A stretch of DNA of 32,577 nucleotides from an uncultured Bacilli bacterium (GCA_947632085.1 CANRNY010000020.1:1-32577); one strand, 5' to 3'; positions 14,974 to 23,463 are shown, numbered from the stretch's first letter. Notes: generated from the letters alone by a model not told the origin. Numbers and translations: made by a program.

Positions 14974-17900
14974 ATGCTAGATTTTGAGACTGTTTTAGAG
15001 TTGATGAAAAAGTATGGGTATAGTTCTACTTCAATACACCCTTACATCTATCAAAATAATGATAATATAGGTATTTGTTATACATATATAGATGAAGAAT
15101 ATGGGATGTTAGAAAGAATTAAAATCTTTGATAACATTGAAGCTTTTGAACAATTTTTAAAAGAACAAAGTTGGTTAAAAAGTAATGGTAAAAATTATAA
15201 TGTCAGAATGATATTAGATAACTACGAATCTTCAATGCCTAAAGTATTATATTTACGTAATGAGAAAATTATGGTTGAAGGTGAAATGGATAATATAGAT
15301 AACTTTGATTTACGTGAAAGTCAAAGAAAACAAATGGATGAGGTTTCACAAATATTATATGAAGCAGGAGATTTATTATTAGTTTATGATGAAATAAAAG
15401 ATCGTCAATTACAATATTTAAAGAAGATAATTGCTTTAAAAAATACTTTAAGGGGCAAATACTTTGATTTGCAAAAAGAAGTAGATAAATATAATAAATA
15501 TAAAGTAGAAAGAAATTTAACTTTAATTCCTGATGTTTTAGATAAAGGAAGTATTAATGAAGTTTTAGAAGTAACAATTAAAGATCAATATAATAAATAT
15601 ATAGCTCAAAGACCTTCTTTAGAAGAAATAAAAGACTTTATTAAGCAAGTATGGGATTTAAACTTAGGTTTGGAATTAAATACTAAATATTATGAAGCAC
15701 AAAAAGAAGAAAATGATATTCGTAATGAGATAAAAGTTGTTGATCGCAAATTAGAATTAATGCGTGATTTAAATGAAGATTTAAGACCAATTTTTGGAAT
15801 AGATTTAGTTGGTAGATTTAAAAAAATTAATGAAGTTTGTCGTAAAGAAAGTAAATACATGTCAAAAAACTATGTTAATGAAAGATTAGAATTAGTTAAT
15901 AAAAAATATTCAGTCTTTGATAAATTAAATCTTAACTATGCTTCAGATTATTTAAGAGAAGCTATTCAAAATACTAATTATGATGATTTAGCTATTAAAT
16001 ATTCTACTAATGAAAGTGAAGAAAAAATTAATAAAGCTAAATTACCACTAAATGATGTAGTATCAGATTTAACTATTCAATATCGTGATAGATTAAATCA
16101 GGAAGCACAAAGCATTTTAGTACTATATAATAATAGTAAATTTGCTAAAATATTTAATACAATATTAGAAATAGATAACTTTGAAGAAGTACCTATTAAA
16201 AATATTATGAAAAAATTAAATTCTATTAAAGGAATATCTAAACTTAAAACAGAATGTTATGAAAGTGTTAAGAAGAGAATTGATGATCCTGTTAATGAGA
16301 ATGTAAAGAATAGTTTATTTAATGAAATAGATTTTACATCTTTTGAAACTTATATATCTTCATTAATTAAGAAGTTAGTTGTTTTAAAAAATGTAAATAA
16401 TAAAATGGTAATTAAAAGTGATTTTAACATGTATACTTTAGTAAATAAAGTAGAAGAGGTTCAAAATAGAAAATACATTTCTTTGACAAAAGATTTAAAT
16501 ACAATGTTAAATGATGCTAAAGAAAATAAATGTATGATAGGTATTTGTTTACTTAAAGAAAATTTACCAGTATTATATTCACCTTATTATTTTGATTTAG
16601 GTGATATGTATAGTAAAGGTGCTTCACCTTTAATGGAAATTAAAGAAATGGTTAATTTTGAATTATTAGTTGAAGTAGCTGATGTATCAGTATATAAAGA
16701 TGATAATAAAGTAGAAGTAGCTAGATATTATACAGAACCTAAAATTAATGAAAATATTAGTTATGTTGATGATATAAAATTAGGGTATAGTACAATATTT
16801 TGTAAATTCTCTTTAGCTAATAATTTACCAGCAACAAGTGAAGTAACTGTTGAAGATACTCAGCCTACTAGTGAAGTAGTAACACCAGTTAGTAGTGCAC
16901 CTATGGTTGCTTTTAATCCAGGTGAAAATAGTAATAATACTCCTAGTGCTAATGATTCTGTTAAAGAAGAAAATGTAGTAAATGAAAGTGTTAAAGAAGA
17001 ACCAGTTAAGAATAATGAAACTACTAATGGATTTGTAAGTTTTGAAAATACTAGTGATAAAAAAGATGAGACTAGTGATACTACTAAAGTAGAAGATAAG
17101 AAAGAAGATAATAAAAAGGATGATAATACTTCAACAATGGTTAGTCCATTAAGTTTATCACCAGCTTCTACAAAGGATAAAGTAGTAGAAAAGAATCCTT
17201 TTAAAGATGTTAATGATAATAAAGAAGAAAAAGAAGTAACTACTAAAGAGGAAGATAATGGTACTAAGAAAGATACTAGTACTTCTGTAGCTAAAGATAT
17301 AACTACTAAAGTAGTTGATAATACAATTAAGAAAGAAAATGCTACACCTGTAACTAAAGGAGTAGTAAATAAAGCTGTAGTACCAGCTAAAGGTAATGTT
17401 ACACAGAAGGTAGTACCAAACCAAAATGTAGCTAAGGATGGTGTAGTCACTAATAAAGTAGCTGATAGTACAATTAAGAAAGAAAATACTGCATCAGTAA
17501 CAAAAGGAGTAGTAAATAAAGTTGTAGTTCCAACTAAAGGTAGTGTTACACAGAAAATAGAACCAAAGCAAACTGTGATTAAAGAGGGAGCTCCAATAAA
17601 TAAAGTAGTAAATAGTAATGTAAAGAAAGATAATGTTACATCTCAAACACCTAGTAAAGCTCAAGTAATAAATAAGGTTTCAACAGTTCAAGAGAATAAA
17701 GGATTTGTTACATTCTCTAATAGTGATCTTAAAACTAATGAAAATAAAAATGTTGAAAAACAAGAAATAGCAGTTAGTGATTTTAAACCAATAAAACCAA
17801 CTATTAGTAATAATGCTCCACAAGTAACACAGAAAGTAACAAATGTGGTTAAAAAGGAAGGAACTGTTAGTTCTAATGTTACTCAGCAAAAGGTAAGTAA

Positions 17901-18078
17901 TCCAAGTGTTAATCAACAAAAAATAGTTACATCTAATAATGTAAATAATGGAACTCAAAATACTAATACTAATAATGTAAATAAACCAAGTCAAGGGGGA
18001 GAACCTGTTAAGAAGAATATTGTGGTTAAATCAGTTGGTAGTATAGATAAACCACTTAATAAACCTGATAATAAGTAG
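14974..18078 (+). CDS. large hypothetical protein with coiled-coil core and disordered repeat tail
   Basis: A 1034-aa protein of no family known to me, and the second-longest span in the window devoted to one gene family-less product. No signal peptide or membrane helix is visible. Residues 1-100 look like a compact α/β domain. About 110-560 is charged and helical with several coiled-coil-like stretches. About 560-610 returns to a strand-rich segment. About 610-1034 is low-complexity Lys/Thr/Val/Asn/Pro sequence with a 49-residue tandem repeat and two spaced copies of a GFVxFxN motif (about 687 and 909). The ribosome site AAGGAGGGTG is strong. The next gene, a two-helix membrane protein, starts 12 nt later and may anchor it. 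Confidence 0.72.
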   Translation: MLDFETVLELMKKYGYSSTSIHPYIYQNNDNIGICYTYIDEEYGMLERIKIFDNIEAFEQFLKEQSWLKSNGKNYNVRMILDNYESSMPKVLYLRNEKIMVEGEMDNIDNFDLRESQRKQMDEVSQILYEAGDLLLVYDEIKDRQLQYLKKIIALKNTLRGKYFDLQKEVDKYNKYKVERNLTLIPDVLDKGSINEVLEVTIKDQYNKYIAQRPSLEEIKDFIKQVWDLNLGLELNTKYYEAQKEENDIRNEIKVVDRKLELMRDLNEDLRPIFGIDLVGRFKKINEVCRKESKYMSKNYVNERLELVNKKYSVFDKLNLNYASDYLREAIQNTNYDDLAIKYSTNESEEKINKAKLPLNDVVSDLTIQYRDRLNQEAQSILVLYNNSKFAKIFNTILEIDNFEEVPIKNIMKKLNSIKGISKLKTECYESVKKRIDDPVNENVKNSLFNEIDFTSFETYISSLIKKLVVLKNVNNKMVIKSDFNMYTLVNKVEEVQNRKYISLTKDLNTMLNDAKENKCMIGICLLKENLPVLYSPYYFDLGDMYSKGASPLMEIKEMVNFELLVEVADVSVYKDDNKVEVARYYTEPKINENISYVDDIKLGYSTIFCKFSLANNLPATSEVTVEDTQPTSEVVTPVSSAPMVAFNPGENSNNTPSANDSVKEENVVNESVKEEPVKNNETTNGFVSFENTSDKKDETSDTTKVEDKKEDNKKDDNTSTMVSPLSLSPASTKDKVVEKNPFKDVNDNKEEKEVTTKEEDNGTKKDTSTSVAKDITTKVVDNTIKKENATPVTKGVVNKAVVPAKGNVTQKVVPNQNVAKDGVVTNKVADSTIKKENTASVTKGVVNKVVVPTKGSVTQKIEPKQTVIKEGAPINKVVNSNVKKDNVTSQTPSKAQVINKVSTVQENKGFVTFSNSDLKTNENKNVEKQEIAVSDFKPIKPTISNNAPQVTQKVTNVVKKEGTVSSNVTQQKVSNPSVNQQKIVTSNNVNNGTQNTNTNNVNKPSQGGEPVKKNIVVKSVGSIDKPLNKPDNK
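17323..17670. repeat. 147-bp tandem repeat in the tail of the 1034-residue gene
   Basis: A 147-bp unit (49 codons, starting ACAATTAAGAAAGAAAAT) occurs at 17323-17469 and 17470-17616, with a decayed third start after about 17617. The protein unit begins IKKENxxxVTKGVVNK. Exact codon multiples keep the frame, so unit number can change without breaking the gene. Confidence 0.8.
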
Positions 18079-18090
18079 AGGATGATGAAT

Positions 18091-18498
18091 ATGAAGAAAG
18101 TAGGTTTAATAATTAAAAAGTTTTTTCCAACTTTGAAGAAATATATTAATTATTTAATGAAAGTTGGATATAAAGAATTATTTATTAATACAGTTATTAT
18201 TTTTTGTTTAATTGTTTTATCAGCTTTTGTTTATGTACCAATTAATTTGGTTCAGGATTTTGTTAAAGAAACATTGCAATTGTTTTTTGGATTTGGTGAT
18301 GTGTTTAGTGTAGTATATTATTATTTATTTAAGGTATTAAGTGCTATATGTGCTATTTTGGCATTTATGTGGTTATTTAATAAAAGGTTTGAAACTATGG
18401 AGACGAAGACTGAAGGATCTGATGGTAATAAGGTAGGTAAGAAGATTATTGATAGTAAAGGTGATAGTTTTGACTTACCTAAGACTAAAAGTAAATAA
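18091..18498 (+). CDS. two-helix membrane protein, partner of the 1034-residue protein
   Basis: A 135-aa protein. A basic amphipathic N-terminus (1-30) is followed by helices at about 33-57 and 72-98, with a charged cytoplasmic tail ending DLPKTKSK. No family is recognised. AGAGGATG lies 7 nt before ATG 18091; ATGs at 18082 and 18085 are too close to it. Spacing of 12 nt to the preceding stop indicates one operon, so a membrane platform for the large cytoplasmic protein is a reasonable guess. Confidence 0.65.
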   Translation: MKKVGLIIKKFFPTLKKYINYLMKVGYKELFINTVIIFCLIVLSAFVYVPINLVQDFVKETLQLFFGFGDVFSVVYYYLFKVLSAICAILAFMWLFNKRFETMETKTEGSDGNKVGKKIIDSKGDSFDLPKTKSK

Positions 18499-18520
18499 AA
18501 AAGGATAAAATCCTTTTTTT
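18497..18520 (+). terminator. terminator of the two-gene operon
   Basis: AAAAAAGGAT and ATCCTTTTTTT form a tight hairpin with an A-rich loop and T tail immediately after the stop. Confidence 0.75.
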
Positions 18521-18613
18521 AATGTTTTTAAGGCTTACTATTAAGTGTTTTGTTTTATTATGATTAATTATACTATAGAAATTAAATTAGCTATATAAGC
18601 TTAAAAACATATA

Positions 18614-18642
18614 AAAAGACTTGATTTGTTTTCAAGTCTTTT
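18614..18642 (-). terminator. terminator of the Cys-module surface protein operon
   Basis: An 11-bp perfect stem AAAAGACTTGA/TCAAGTCTTTT with a 7-nt loop ends the reverse-strand transcript, 12 nt beyond its last stop. It can also work forward, with TTCTTTT following. Confidence 0.85.
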
Positions 18643-18653
18643 CTTTTAATTAA

Positions 18654-20957
18654 TTATTTTTGACCAGCTGTATATTTTTCTGTAACAACTTTAGTTTTAC
18701 CTGTAAATGTCCAGCCTTCTAAGTATGAGTTCTTACTCCATTTATATTGATATGAAGTACTCTTCTTAGTTTTAACTGTAGCATCTATAGTAATAGTTGA
18801 GTTTTTAACACATTTATTGCCACTTACAGAATAACCAGTAGGACAAGTATAATATTTAACGCTTCCTTTAACTACTTTAGTACATTTAGTACCATTTAAT
18901 GTTGCAGTACTATCTTCACAATAATATTTAGTAGTAGTTGATATTTTATAACATTTTGTATTTTCACCTGTTCCTTCAGCTGTATAACCAGTAGGACAAG
19001 TATAACTATAAATATCAGTAGGTGTAGCACTTATCTTGTACTCACACTTAGTACCATTTAATGTATAACCAGTAGGACAAGTATAAGTTTTACCACCAGG
19101 AGTTGATGTAGCATCTTGAGTTATTGTACATGTTGTACCAGATAATGTTCCACCTGATGGACAAGTATAAGAACCTGAACCAGTATTTTTAGTAGCATCA
19201 TATGTCTTAACACAAGATGAACCATTTAATGTATATCCAGAAGGACAACTATATGTAGTTTTAGCAGTAGCATTGGCTGTTAATGTACATGTAGATCCAC
19301 TTCTTGTACCACCATTTGGACAACTATATGAAGTAGAAGCAGTAGCATTTTTACTTATTGTACATTTAGAACCGCTTCTTGTACCACCATCTGGACAACT
19401 GTATGAAGTAGAAGCAGTAGCATTTTTAGTTATTACACAGTTAGTACCACTTCTTGTACCACCATTTGGACAACTATAACTTGTATTAGTACTTCTTGTA
19501 TAGTAAGTATATTTATACCAAATACCACTATTGCCACAAGGACTACCACATACAGCACCAGATACAGCACCACCATAGACTAATTTAGCTGTAGTACCAG
19601 TATAGGCTTTATTAGCTGAAGTATAGTATTGTGTACCTTTTGCTACCCAAGAACCATAAGATGTAGATTTTGAAGCAGCATATGTTTTTGTACAACTAGA
19701 ACCACTCTTAGAGTATCCAGAAGGACAACTATATGTAGTTTTAGCAGTAGCATTATATGTTTTAGTACAAGTAGAACCACTCTTAGTATATCCAGAAGGA
19801 CAACTATATGTAGTAGAAGCAGTAGCATTATATACTTTATAACAACTAGTACCATTTTTAGTATATCCAGAAGGACAACTATATGTAGTTGAAGCAGTAG
19901 CTTTTTGAGTTATTGTACATTTAGTACCAGATAATGTACCACCTGATGGACAAGTATAATTTGTACTACCAGCTACATAAGTAGCATTATATGTTTTTGT
20001 ACATTTAGTACCATTTTTAGTATAACCACTAGGACAAGTATAAGATGCTTCTCCTTGATGTTCAGTAGCATCAGTATATTTAATACAGTAAGAACCATTT
20101 AGTGTATATCCAGTAGGACAACTATAATCAGTTCTAACTTTTGTTTTAACAGCATCTACATATTCTCTATTACCTTCAGTAACAATTTTAGCGTCAACTG
20201 TTATAGTTTGATCTGGATTGTATACTGGAGTTGCATCAATAGTAGCACCAGTTGTTTTTTTAGTACATTTAGTACCTTTTTTAGTATAACCACTAGGACA
20301 TGTATATATCTTCTTAGTAGTTGTTATAGCTTTTTTATGTTGATAATAAGTAATCTTATTAACTAAAGCTTCACCTTTATCTGGAATAGAATCATCTATT
20401 TCAGTATCAGCAGCAGTATTTCCGCCACCTTCAGCAATAGTACCATTGTTATTGTTATTATTGTTGTTAGTAGTACCATTACTGTTATTGTTATTGTCAA
20501 CTATTACAGTTTGACAATTTCCATTTTTACAAACAGATGTACAACCAATTGTTTCTAGAATGTAATCTTTTTGATCACCACAATTAAGTTGAACTTTTAA
20601 TGCATATTCTTCATCAGAGATTTTTGAAAGTTCGACCTTACTTGAAGATTCATCACAAACAGCACCATCTTTATCTGTAAATCTTATAAGTAAGTGATTA
20701 TCAAACATTTCTTTTAATGTCATTGATGTTTGTTCACCAACATTGTTTGGTAACTTATCAGTTGTGTAATAATTTCTAGCTGCTTCTCTCATAGAATTTA
20801 TATTATTGTTATAAACGCTATCGTAGAAGACATCTAGATTAGGTCTAGGAAATAACCATAATAGTAAAATGATAAATAAGATTAACATTACTACTTTAAT
20901 TAAGATATCTTTCCAATTTAACCCGATTTTGTAAGTGTAGTTATTATCTTCGTACAT
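18654..20957 (-). CDS. membrane-anchored surface protein with sixteen cysteine-pair modules
   Basis: A 767-aa protein. A single membrane helix (about 17-36) leads into a pilin-like globular head (about 40-150, with SMREAARNYYTTDKLP). It holds five Cys (101, 126, 139, 143, 148). An Asn-rich linker (154-172) follows, then about 16 copies of a roughly 25-residue module from residue 219 to about 730. The consensus is [ST]CPSGYTxxGTxCTKTYNAT, with two Cys per module about 11 apart. The seventh module carries a 50-residue insert with an extra CGSPCG. I infer a long disulfide-stabilised stalk exposed on the cell surface. It is the second gene of an operon behind the degenerate J-domain protein, 19 nt away, with AGGAGGG upstream. 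Confidence 0.8.
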   Translation of the reverse strand: MYEDNNYTYKIGLNWKDILIKVVMLILFIILLLWLFPRPNLDVFYDSVYNNNINSMREAARNYYTTDKLPNNVGEQTSMTLKEMFDNHLLIRFTDKDGAVCDESSSKVELSKISDEEYALKVQLNCGDQKDYILETIGCTSVCKNGNCQTVIVDNNNNSNGTTNNNNNNNNGTIAEGGGNTAADTEIDDSIPDKGEALVNKITYYQHKKAITTTKKIYTCPSGYTKKGTKCTKKTTGATIDATPVYNPDQTITVDAKIVTEGNREYVDAVKTKVRTDYSCPTGYTLNGSYCIKYTDATEHQGEASYTCPSGYTKNGTKCTKTYNATYVAGSTNYTCPSGGTLSGTKCTITQKATASTTYSCPSGYTKNGTSCYKVYNATASTTYSCPSGYTKSGSTCTKTYNATAKTTYSCPSGYSKSGSSCTKTYAASKSTSYGSWVAKGTQYYTSANKAYTGTTAKLVYGGAVSGAVCGSPCGNSGIWYKYTYYTRSTNTSYSCPNGGTRSGTNCVITKNATASTSYSCPDGGTRSGSKCTISKNATASTSYSCPNGGTRSGSTCTLTANATAKTTYSCPSGYTLNGSSCVKTYDATKNTGSGSYTCPSGGTLSGTTCTITQDATSTPGGKTYTCPTGYTLNGTKCEYKISATPTDIYSYTCPTGYTAEGTGENTKCYKISTTTKYYCEDSTATLNGTKCTKVVKGSVKYYTCPTGYSVSGNKCVKNSTITIDATVKTKKSTSYQYKWSKNSYLEGWTFTGKTKVVTEKYTAGQK
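18805..20304. repeat. array of about sixteen 75-84-bp coding repeats
   Basis: The cysteine modules are encoded by repeats of about 75 bp. Near-identical neighbours lie at 19240-19490 (three copies with SCPNGG/SCPDGG) and 19680-19905 (SCPSGY type). Between them and at the edges the spacing varies to 78-180 bp. The high nucleotide identity of adjacent copies indicates recent duplication or gene conversion. Confidence 0.85.
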
Positions 20958-20976
20958 ATTTAAACCCTCCTATCTT

Positions 20977-22461
20977 TTAATTTAAGCTTTTTTGATATAC
21001 ATTGGTATAAGCATTATCTTTACCATAGTATTCCATTAAAGCACGATTTATTGTATTTACTTGATTGATGTAAGCAAAGTTCTTACCATCTGGTTGATCA
21101 ATTAATAATAATCCATCATCATCAACAGCTATTTTAGATAGGTCATCTTCACACATTGCGTTGAAGTGTTCAGTAATTTTTAAGTATTCAACAGTTGATT
21201 GATTTTCTTCAGGATTAGCTGAAATTAATTTATTATGAACTGTATATGTATCTTGTGTTTTAGTAGTTCTAAATGGTTCCATAATATAAACTAGAATTTG
21301 TAGAACGTTTCCTGAATTAACTCTATCTAATCCTAGGAAGTCGTTTTTATCATATATTTTACCATCTAGAGTAAAACCATCACCATATACCATATCTGCT
21401 AAGCTTTGCATTAATGAATCATATATTTTTGCACATTCATCACGATCTGTTGTACATAGCATAGCATTATATTGATCTTCGAACCATTTTAAATATGGAT
21501 ATGCAGCAGTATTACCAAATAACATATGATCAACGATATTAACTTTATGGAAGTTATCAATATATCCTTGAACTGTATCTTTGAAACTATCTTCGCCACC
21601 TTGATATTGAACTGCAAATAATACATGTTCAGAGTTTAAAGGTGCAACTGCGAAGTTTAATACTTCATTTACTAGTGTATAAGCTTCGTCTTCATTTTGT
21701 GGTTTATAAGCACCATTCATATATTGAATTAATGTTTTTAATTCGTCAACTGTGTATGGAGCGTTAGTACCAATATTGTAAAGACCAGCTGCATTCATTT
21801 CGTTTAGTAACTCAGTAGCTTGTTCAGTAACAAGTTTATCGTCTTTAGCATCGCCACGATTAATCATTTCAGGAACTGTACTATCTACTACTGGAGCTTG
21901 TGTTTCTGGTTCCGTTTCAGTTTTTGCTTCAGTTTGTTGTTCGGTTTCAGTTTTTGCTTCAGTTTGTTGTTCGGTTTCAGTTTCTTTTTCAGTTTCAGTT
22001 TGTTGTTCTGTTTCACTTGGTGTTGGTGTAGGAGTGCTTTTACCTGGAACAACTTCACCACTAATACTTGCTTGGGCTAAGCTTGAATCCATATCTTTTC
22101 TAGCTTGGTATTGACCAAAAGCAAAGCCACCTAAAGCAGAACCTCCTATTGCAACTGTAAGTAAGCATGCTGTAAGAGCTGTAAGTGCAGGGTGTGTTTT
22201 TCTTCTAGGTCTTGCACCAAGTTCAGCACCGGTACTTCTTAATGCTATTTCGTTATCGTATGTAGTACGTTTTGTAGCATCTGTTAATGTCTCTCTTGCT
22301 TTATTTAATTCGTCTAATCTGTCAATAAAATCTGATGTTTCAATTTCCCTATTGCTATGCTTTGTATAAAGTTCACTTTTTTTAGTTGCATATGCTTCAA
22401 CAATTTCATCTGTTGTAGCTGTTTGGGAAACGCCTAATGTATCGTATAAATTATTTGCCAT
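20977..22461 (-). CDS. membrane-anchored protein with degenerate J-domain
   Basis: A 494-aa protein. Residues 4-75 resemble a DnaJ J-domain (NLYDTLGVSQTATTDEIVEAY..., LNKARETLTDATKRTTYD). The HPD tripeptide needed to stimulate DnaK is replaced in the helix II-III loop (YTKHSNRE). A membrane helix lies at about 93-115, followed by a Thr/Glu/Gln repeat stretch (about 140-185). A large outer domain of about 300 residues with few Cys follows and matches no family I know. The start ATG 22461 follows AAGGGGGTAATTATA. It leads the operon with the Cys-module protein and may help place or fold it, but not by canonical DnaK action. Confidence 0.75.
   Translation of the reverse strand: MANNLYDTLGVSQTATTDEIVEAYATKKSELYTKHSNREIETSDFIDRLDELNKARETLTDATKRTTYDNEIALRSTGAELGARPRRKTHPALTALTACLLTVAIGGSALGGFAFGQYQARKDMDSSLAQASISGEVVPGKSTPTPTPSETEQQTETEKETETEQQTEAKTETEQQTEAKTETEPETQAPVVDSTVPEMINRGDAKDDKLVTEQATELLNEMNAAGLYNIGTNAPYTVDELKTLIQYMNGAYKPQNEDEAYTLVNEVLNFAVAPLNSEHVLFAVQYQGGEDSFKDTVQGYIDNFHKVNIVDHMLFGNTAAYPYLKWFEDQYNAMLCTTDRDECAKIYDSLMQSLADMVYGDGFTLDGKIYDKNDFLGLDRVNSGNVLQILVYIMEPFRTTKTQDTYTVHNKLISANPEENQSTVEYLKITEHFNAMCEDDLSKIAVDDDGLLLIDQPDGKNFAYINQVNTINRALMEYYGKDNAYTNVYQKSLN
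21914..22014. repeat. 30-bp tandem repeat coding for TETEQQTEAK
   Basis: Two perfect 30-bp units (21914-21943, 21944-21973) and degenerate continuations encode the Thr/Glu/Gln linker between the membrane helix and outer domain. Confidence 0.8.
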
Positions 22462-22508
22462 TATAATTACCCCCTTAAATTAGCAATAATCTCCTTTTCT
22501 AGGAAGAT

Positions 22509-22537
22509 AATCTATCATAATAAGGTACAAAAGTCAA
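22509..22537 (-). promoter_or_regulatory. promoter of the J-domain/Cys-module operon
   Basis: On the reverse strand TTGACT (22532-22537) and TAGATT (22509-22514) have a 17-nt spacer, about 48 nt before ATG 22461. Confidence 0.6.
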
Positions 22538-22683
22538 CTTTATCTTATTATATAGATATTAATAATAAATGCATGGATTAGAACTATAATTTTTCTAACA
22601 AGGCAATTATATCATTTTAGTTGAAAATATGTCAAAAATTCCTCTATAATTTCAAAAAAATTTTATAAATATTAAAAATGTGT

Positions 22684-22689
22684 TATAAT
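22684..22689 (+). promoter_or_regulatory. -10 element of tmRNA
   Basis: A perfect TATAAT lies 12 nt before the mature 5' end of tmRNA. The -35 region is AT-rich and not clearly matched. Confidence 0.65.
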
Positions 22690-22701
22690 TAACTGAGTCT
22701 T

Positions 22702-23064
22702 GGGGTAGACTTGGTTTCGACAGATTACTGTTGAATATGACTGCAAGTGGTAGGAATACCTTAAATTCACAATTAAAATTAAATGACGAAACTTCATATA
22801 GTTTCGCTCCTGCTTTTGTAGCAGCCTAATATAAGGTATAGGAGCACTCTTACTTGTTTTTACCTATAGAATAAGATAAGGGTTTATATATATAGGGTAT
22901 ATTATTATATTGCCTAAGATATAATAATGAATATTTATTAGGATAGCTAGGATAGTAGGTACGTTATAGCCGGCTACCTAGTGAAATTATAAATCTAACT
23001 AAACTTGTAGATGTTGTATATCAAGGTAGTTTGGACAGGAGTTCGATTCTCCTCTACTCCACCA
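22702..23064 (+). ncRNA. ssrA: tmRNA (transfer-messenger RNA)
   Basis: A 363-nt RNA that rescues stalled ribosomes with SmpB and adds a degradation tag. The 5' end GGGGTAG and 3' end CTACTCC-ACCA form the alanine-tRNA-like acceptor, with TTGGTTTCGAC near the 5' end and the T arm AGGAG-TTCGATT-CTCCT at the 3' end. The tag frame ends at TAA 22827-22829 and reads ...NDETSYSFAPAFVAA, so it ends VAA rather than the commoner LAA. The exact resume codon, around 22770-22785, cannot be fixed by eye. Pseudoknot-rich AT sequence follows the tag. CCA is encoded. Confidence 0.96.
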
Positions 23065-23081
23065 AATGGATATTAAACTCG
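23061..23081. repeat. direct repeat, left copy, at the tmRNA 3' end
   Basis: A 21-bp block beginning with the ACCA tail of tmRNA (ACCAAATGGATATTAAAC...) recurs at 23481-23501 with two mismatches, exactly 420 bp away. The two blocks flank the structured region and small ORF, as att repeats of an ssrA-targeted insertion would. Confidence 0.65.
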
Positions 23082-23104
23082 GAAAATTCGAGTAAAGATA
23101 GAAA

Positions 23105-23130
23105 GCGCACTTGATAAGAGTGCGTTTTTA
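23105..23130 (+). terminator. tmRNA terminator
   Basis: A GC-rich 6-bp stem CGCACT/AGTGCG is followed by TTTTT. A smaller hairpin, ACTCG-CGAGT, lies just before it at 23076-23092. Confidence 0.85.
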
Positions 23131-23142
23131 TGTTATGATGTA

Positions 23143-23260
23143 TTTGTCAAGGAAACTTGCATAAAATAAAAAAGGGAACATTCAGTTTTTTCGAGTTGAA
23201 TGTCTACCTAATTTATAATGAGATAGACACTTATTCTAGCGAATGAGTGTCATTTTTTTA
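23143..23260 (+). ncRNA. candidate structured RNA ending in an intrinsic terminator
   Basis: Three hairpins follow in order: CAAG-GAAA-CTTG (about 23148-23159); ACATTCA paired with TGAATGT (about 23179-23205); and an 11-bp stem (23226-23236 with 23241-23251) with a TAGC loop and a run of T. The last is an excellent terminator with no open reading frame in front of it. This may be a small RNA or a leader controlling the following ORF. No named family is recognised. Confidence 0.4.
23226..23260 (+). terminator. strong terminator before the small ORF
   Basis: An 11-bp stem with one G-U pair, TAGC tetraloop and seven T. It is placed after the tmRNA terminator, so it must serve a separate transcript or act as an attenuator. 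Confidence 0.8.
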
Positions 23261-23292
23261 TAACTACTATCATAATGATAAGGAGAAATAAA

Positions 23293-23463
23293 ATGATAGT
23301 AATGAACTTGAGAACTTTTAAAATAAAAGTCTTAGTTTTCTGTTTTATCAAACCTCCTTTCTATGGAGGTAGACACTCAACAACTGATATTCCCTATAAA
23401 AAGTATACTATTTGTTATAAACAAAAACAAGTGTTCGTATACAATTTATTAAAAAGTTGTTGA
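23293..23463 (+). CDS. small ORF with start codon in a hairpin
   Basis: A 56-aa frame (MIVMNLRTFKIKVLVFCF..., ending YNLLKSC) with AAGGAG 7 nt upstream. The block TACTATCAT (23265-23273) can pair fully with ATGATAGTA (23293-23301), placing the ribosome site in the loop and the ATG in the stem. The product is basic with a short hydrophobic stretch and three Cys. It has no recognised family. It may be a real regulated peptide or chance coding inside an inserted fragment. Confidence 0.35.
   Translation: MIVMNLRTFKIKVLVFCFIKPPFYGGRHSTTDIPYKKYTICYKQKQVFVYNLLKSC

Noticed and set aside
16860-17450. 196-codon reverse frame inside the 1034-residue gene
   Set aside because: It is a shadow of the Val/Thr-rich low-complexity tail and gives an implausible Ser/Leu/Val polymer.
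19273-19479. Open frames on the opposite strand of the Cys-module and tail repeats
   Set aside because: They are long only because the coding repeats are periodic. They lack ribosome sites and lie antisense to a clear gene.
18805-20304. Regular repeats that could suggest a CRISPR array
   Set aside because: The repeats are about 75 bp, translate in one frame into Cys modules, lack unique spacers, and have no cas genes nearby.
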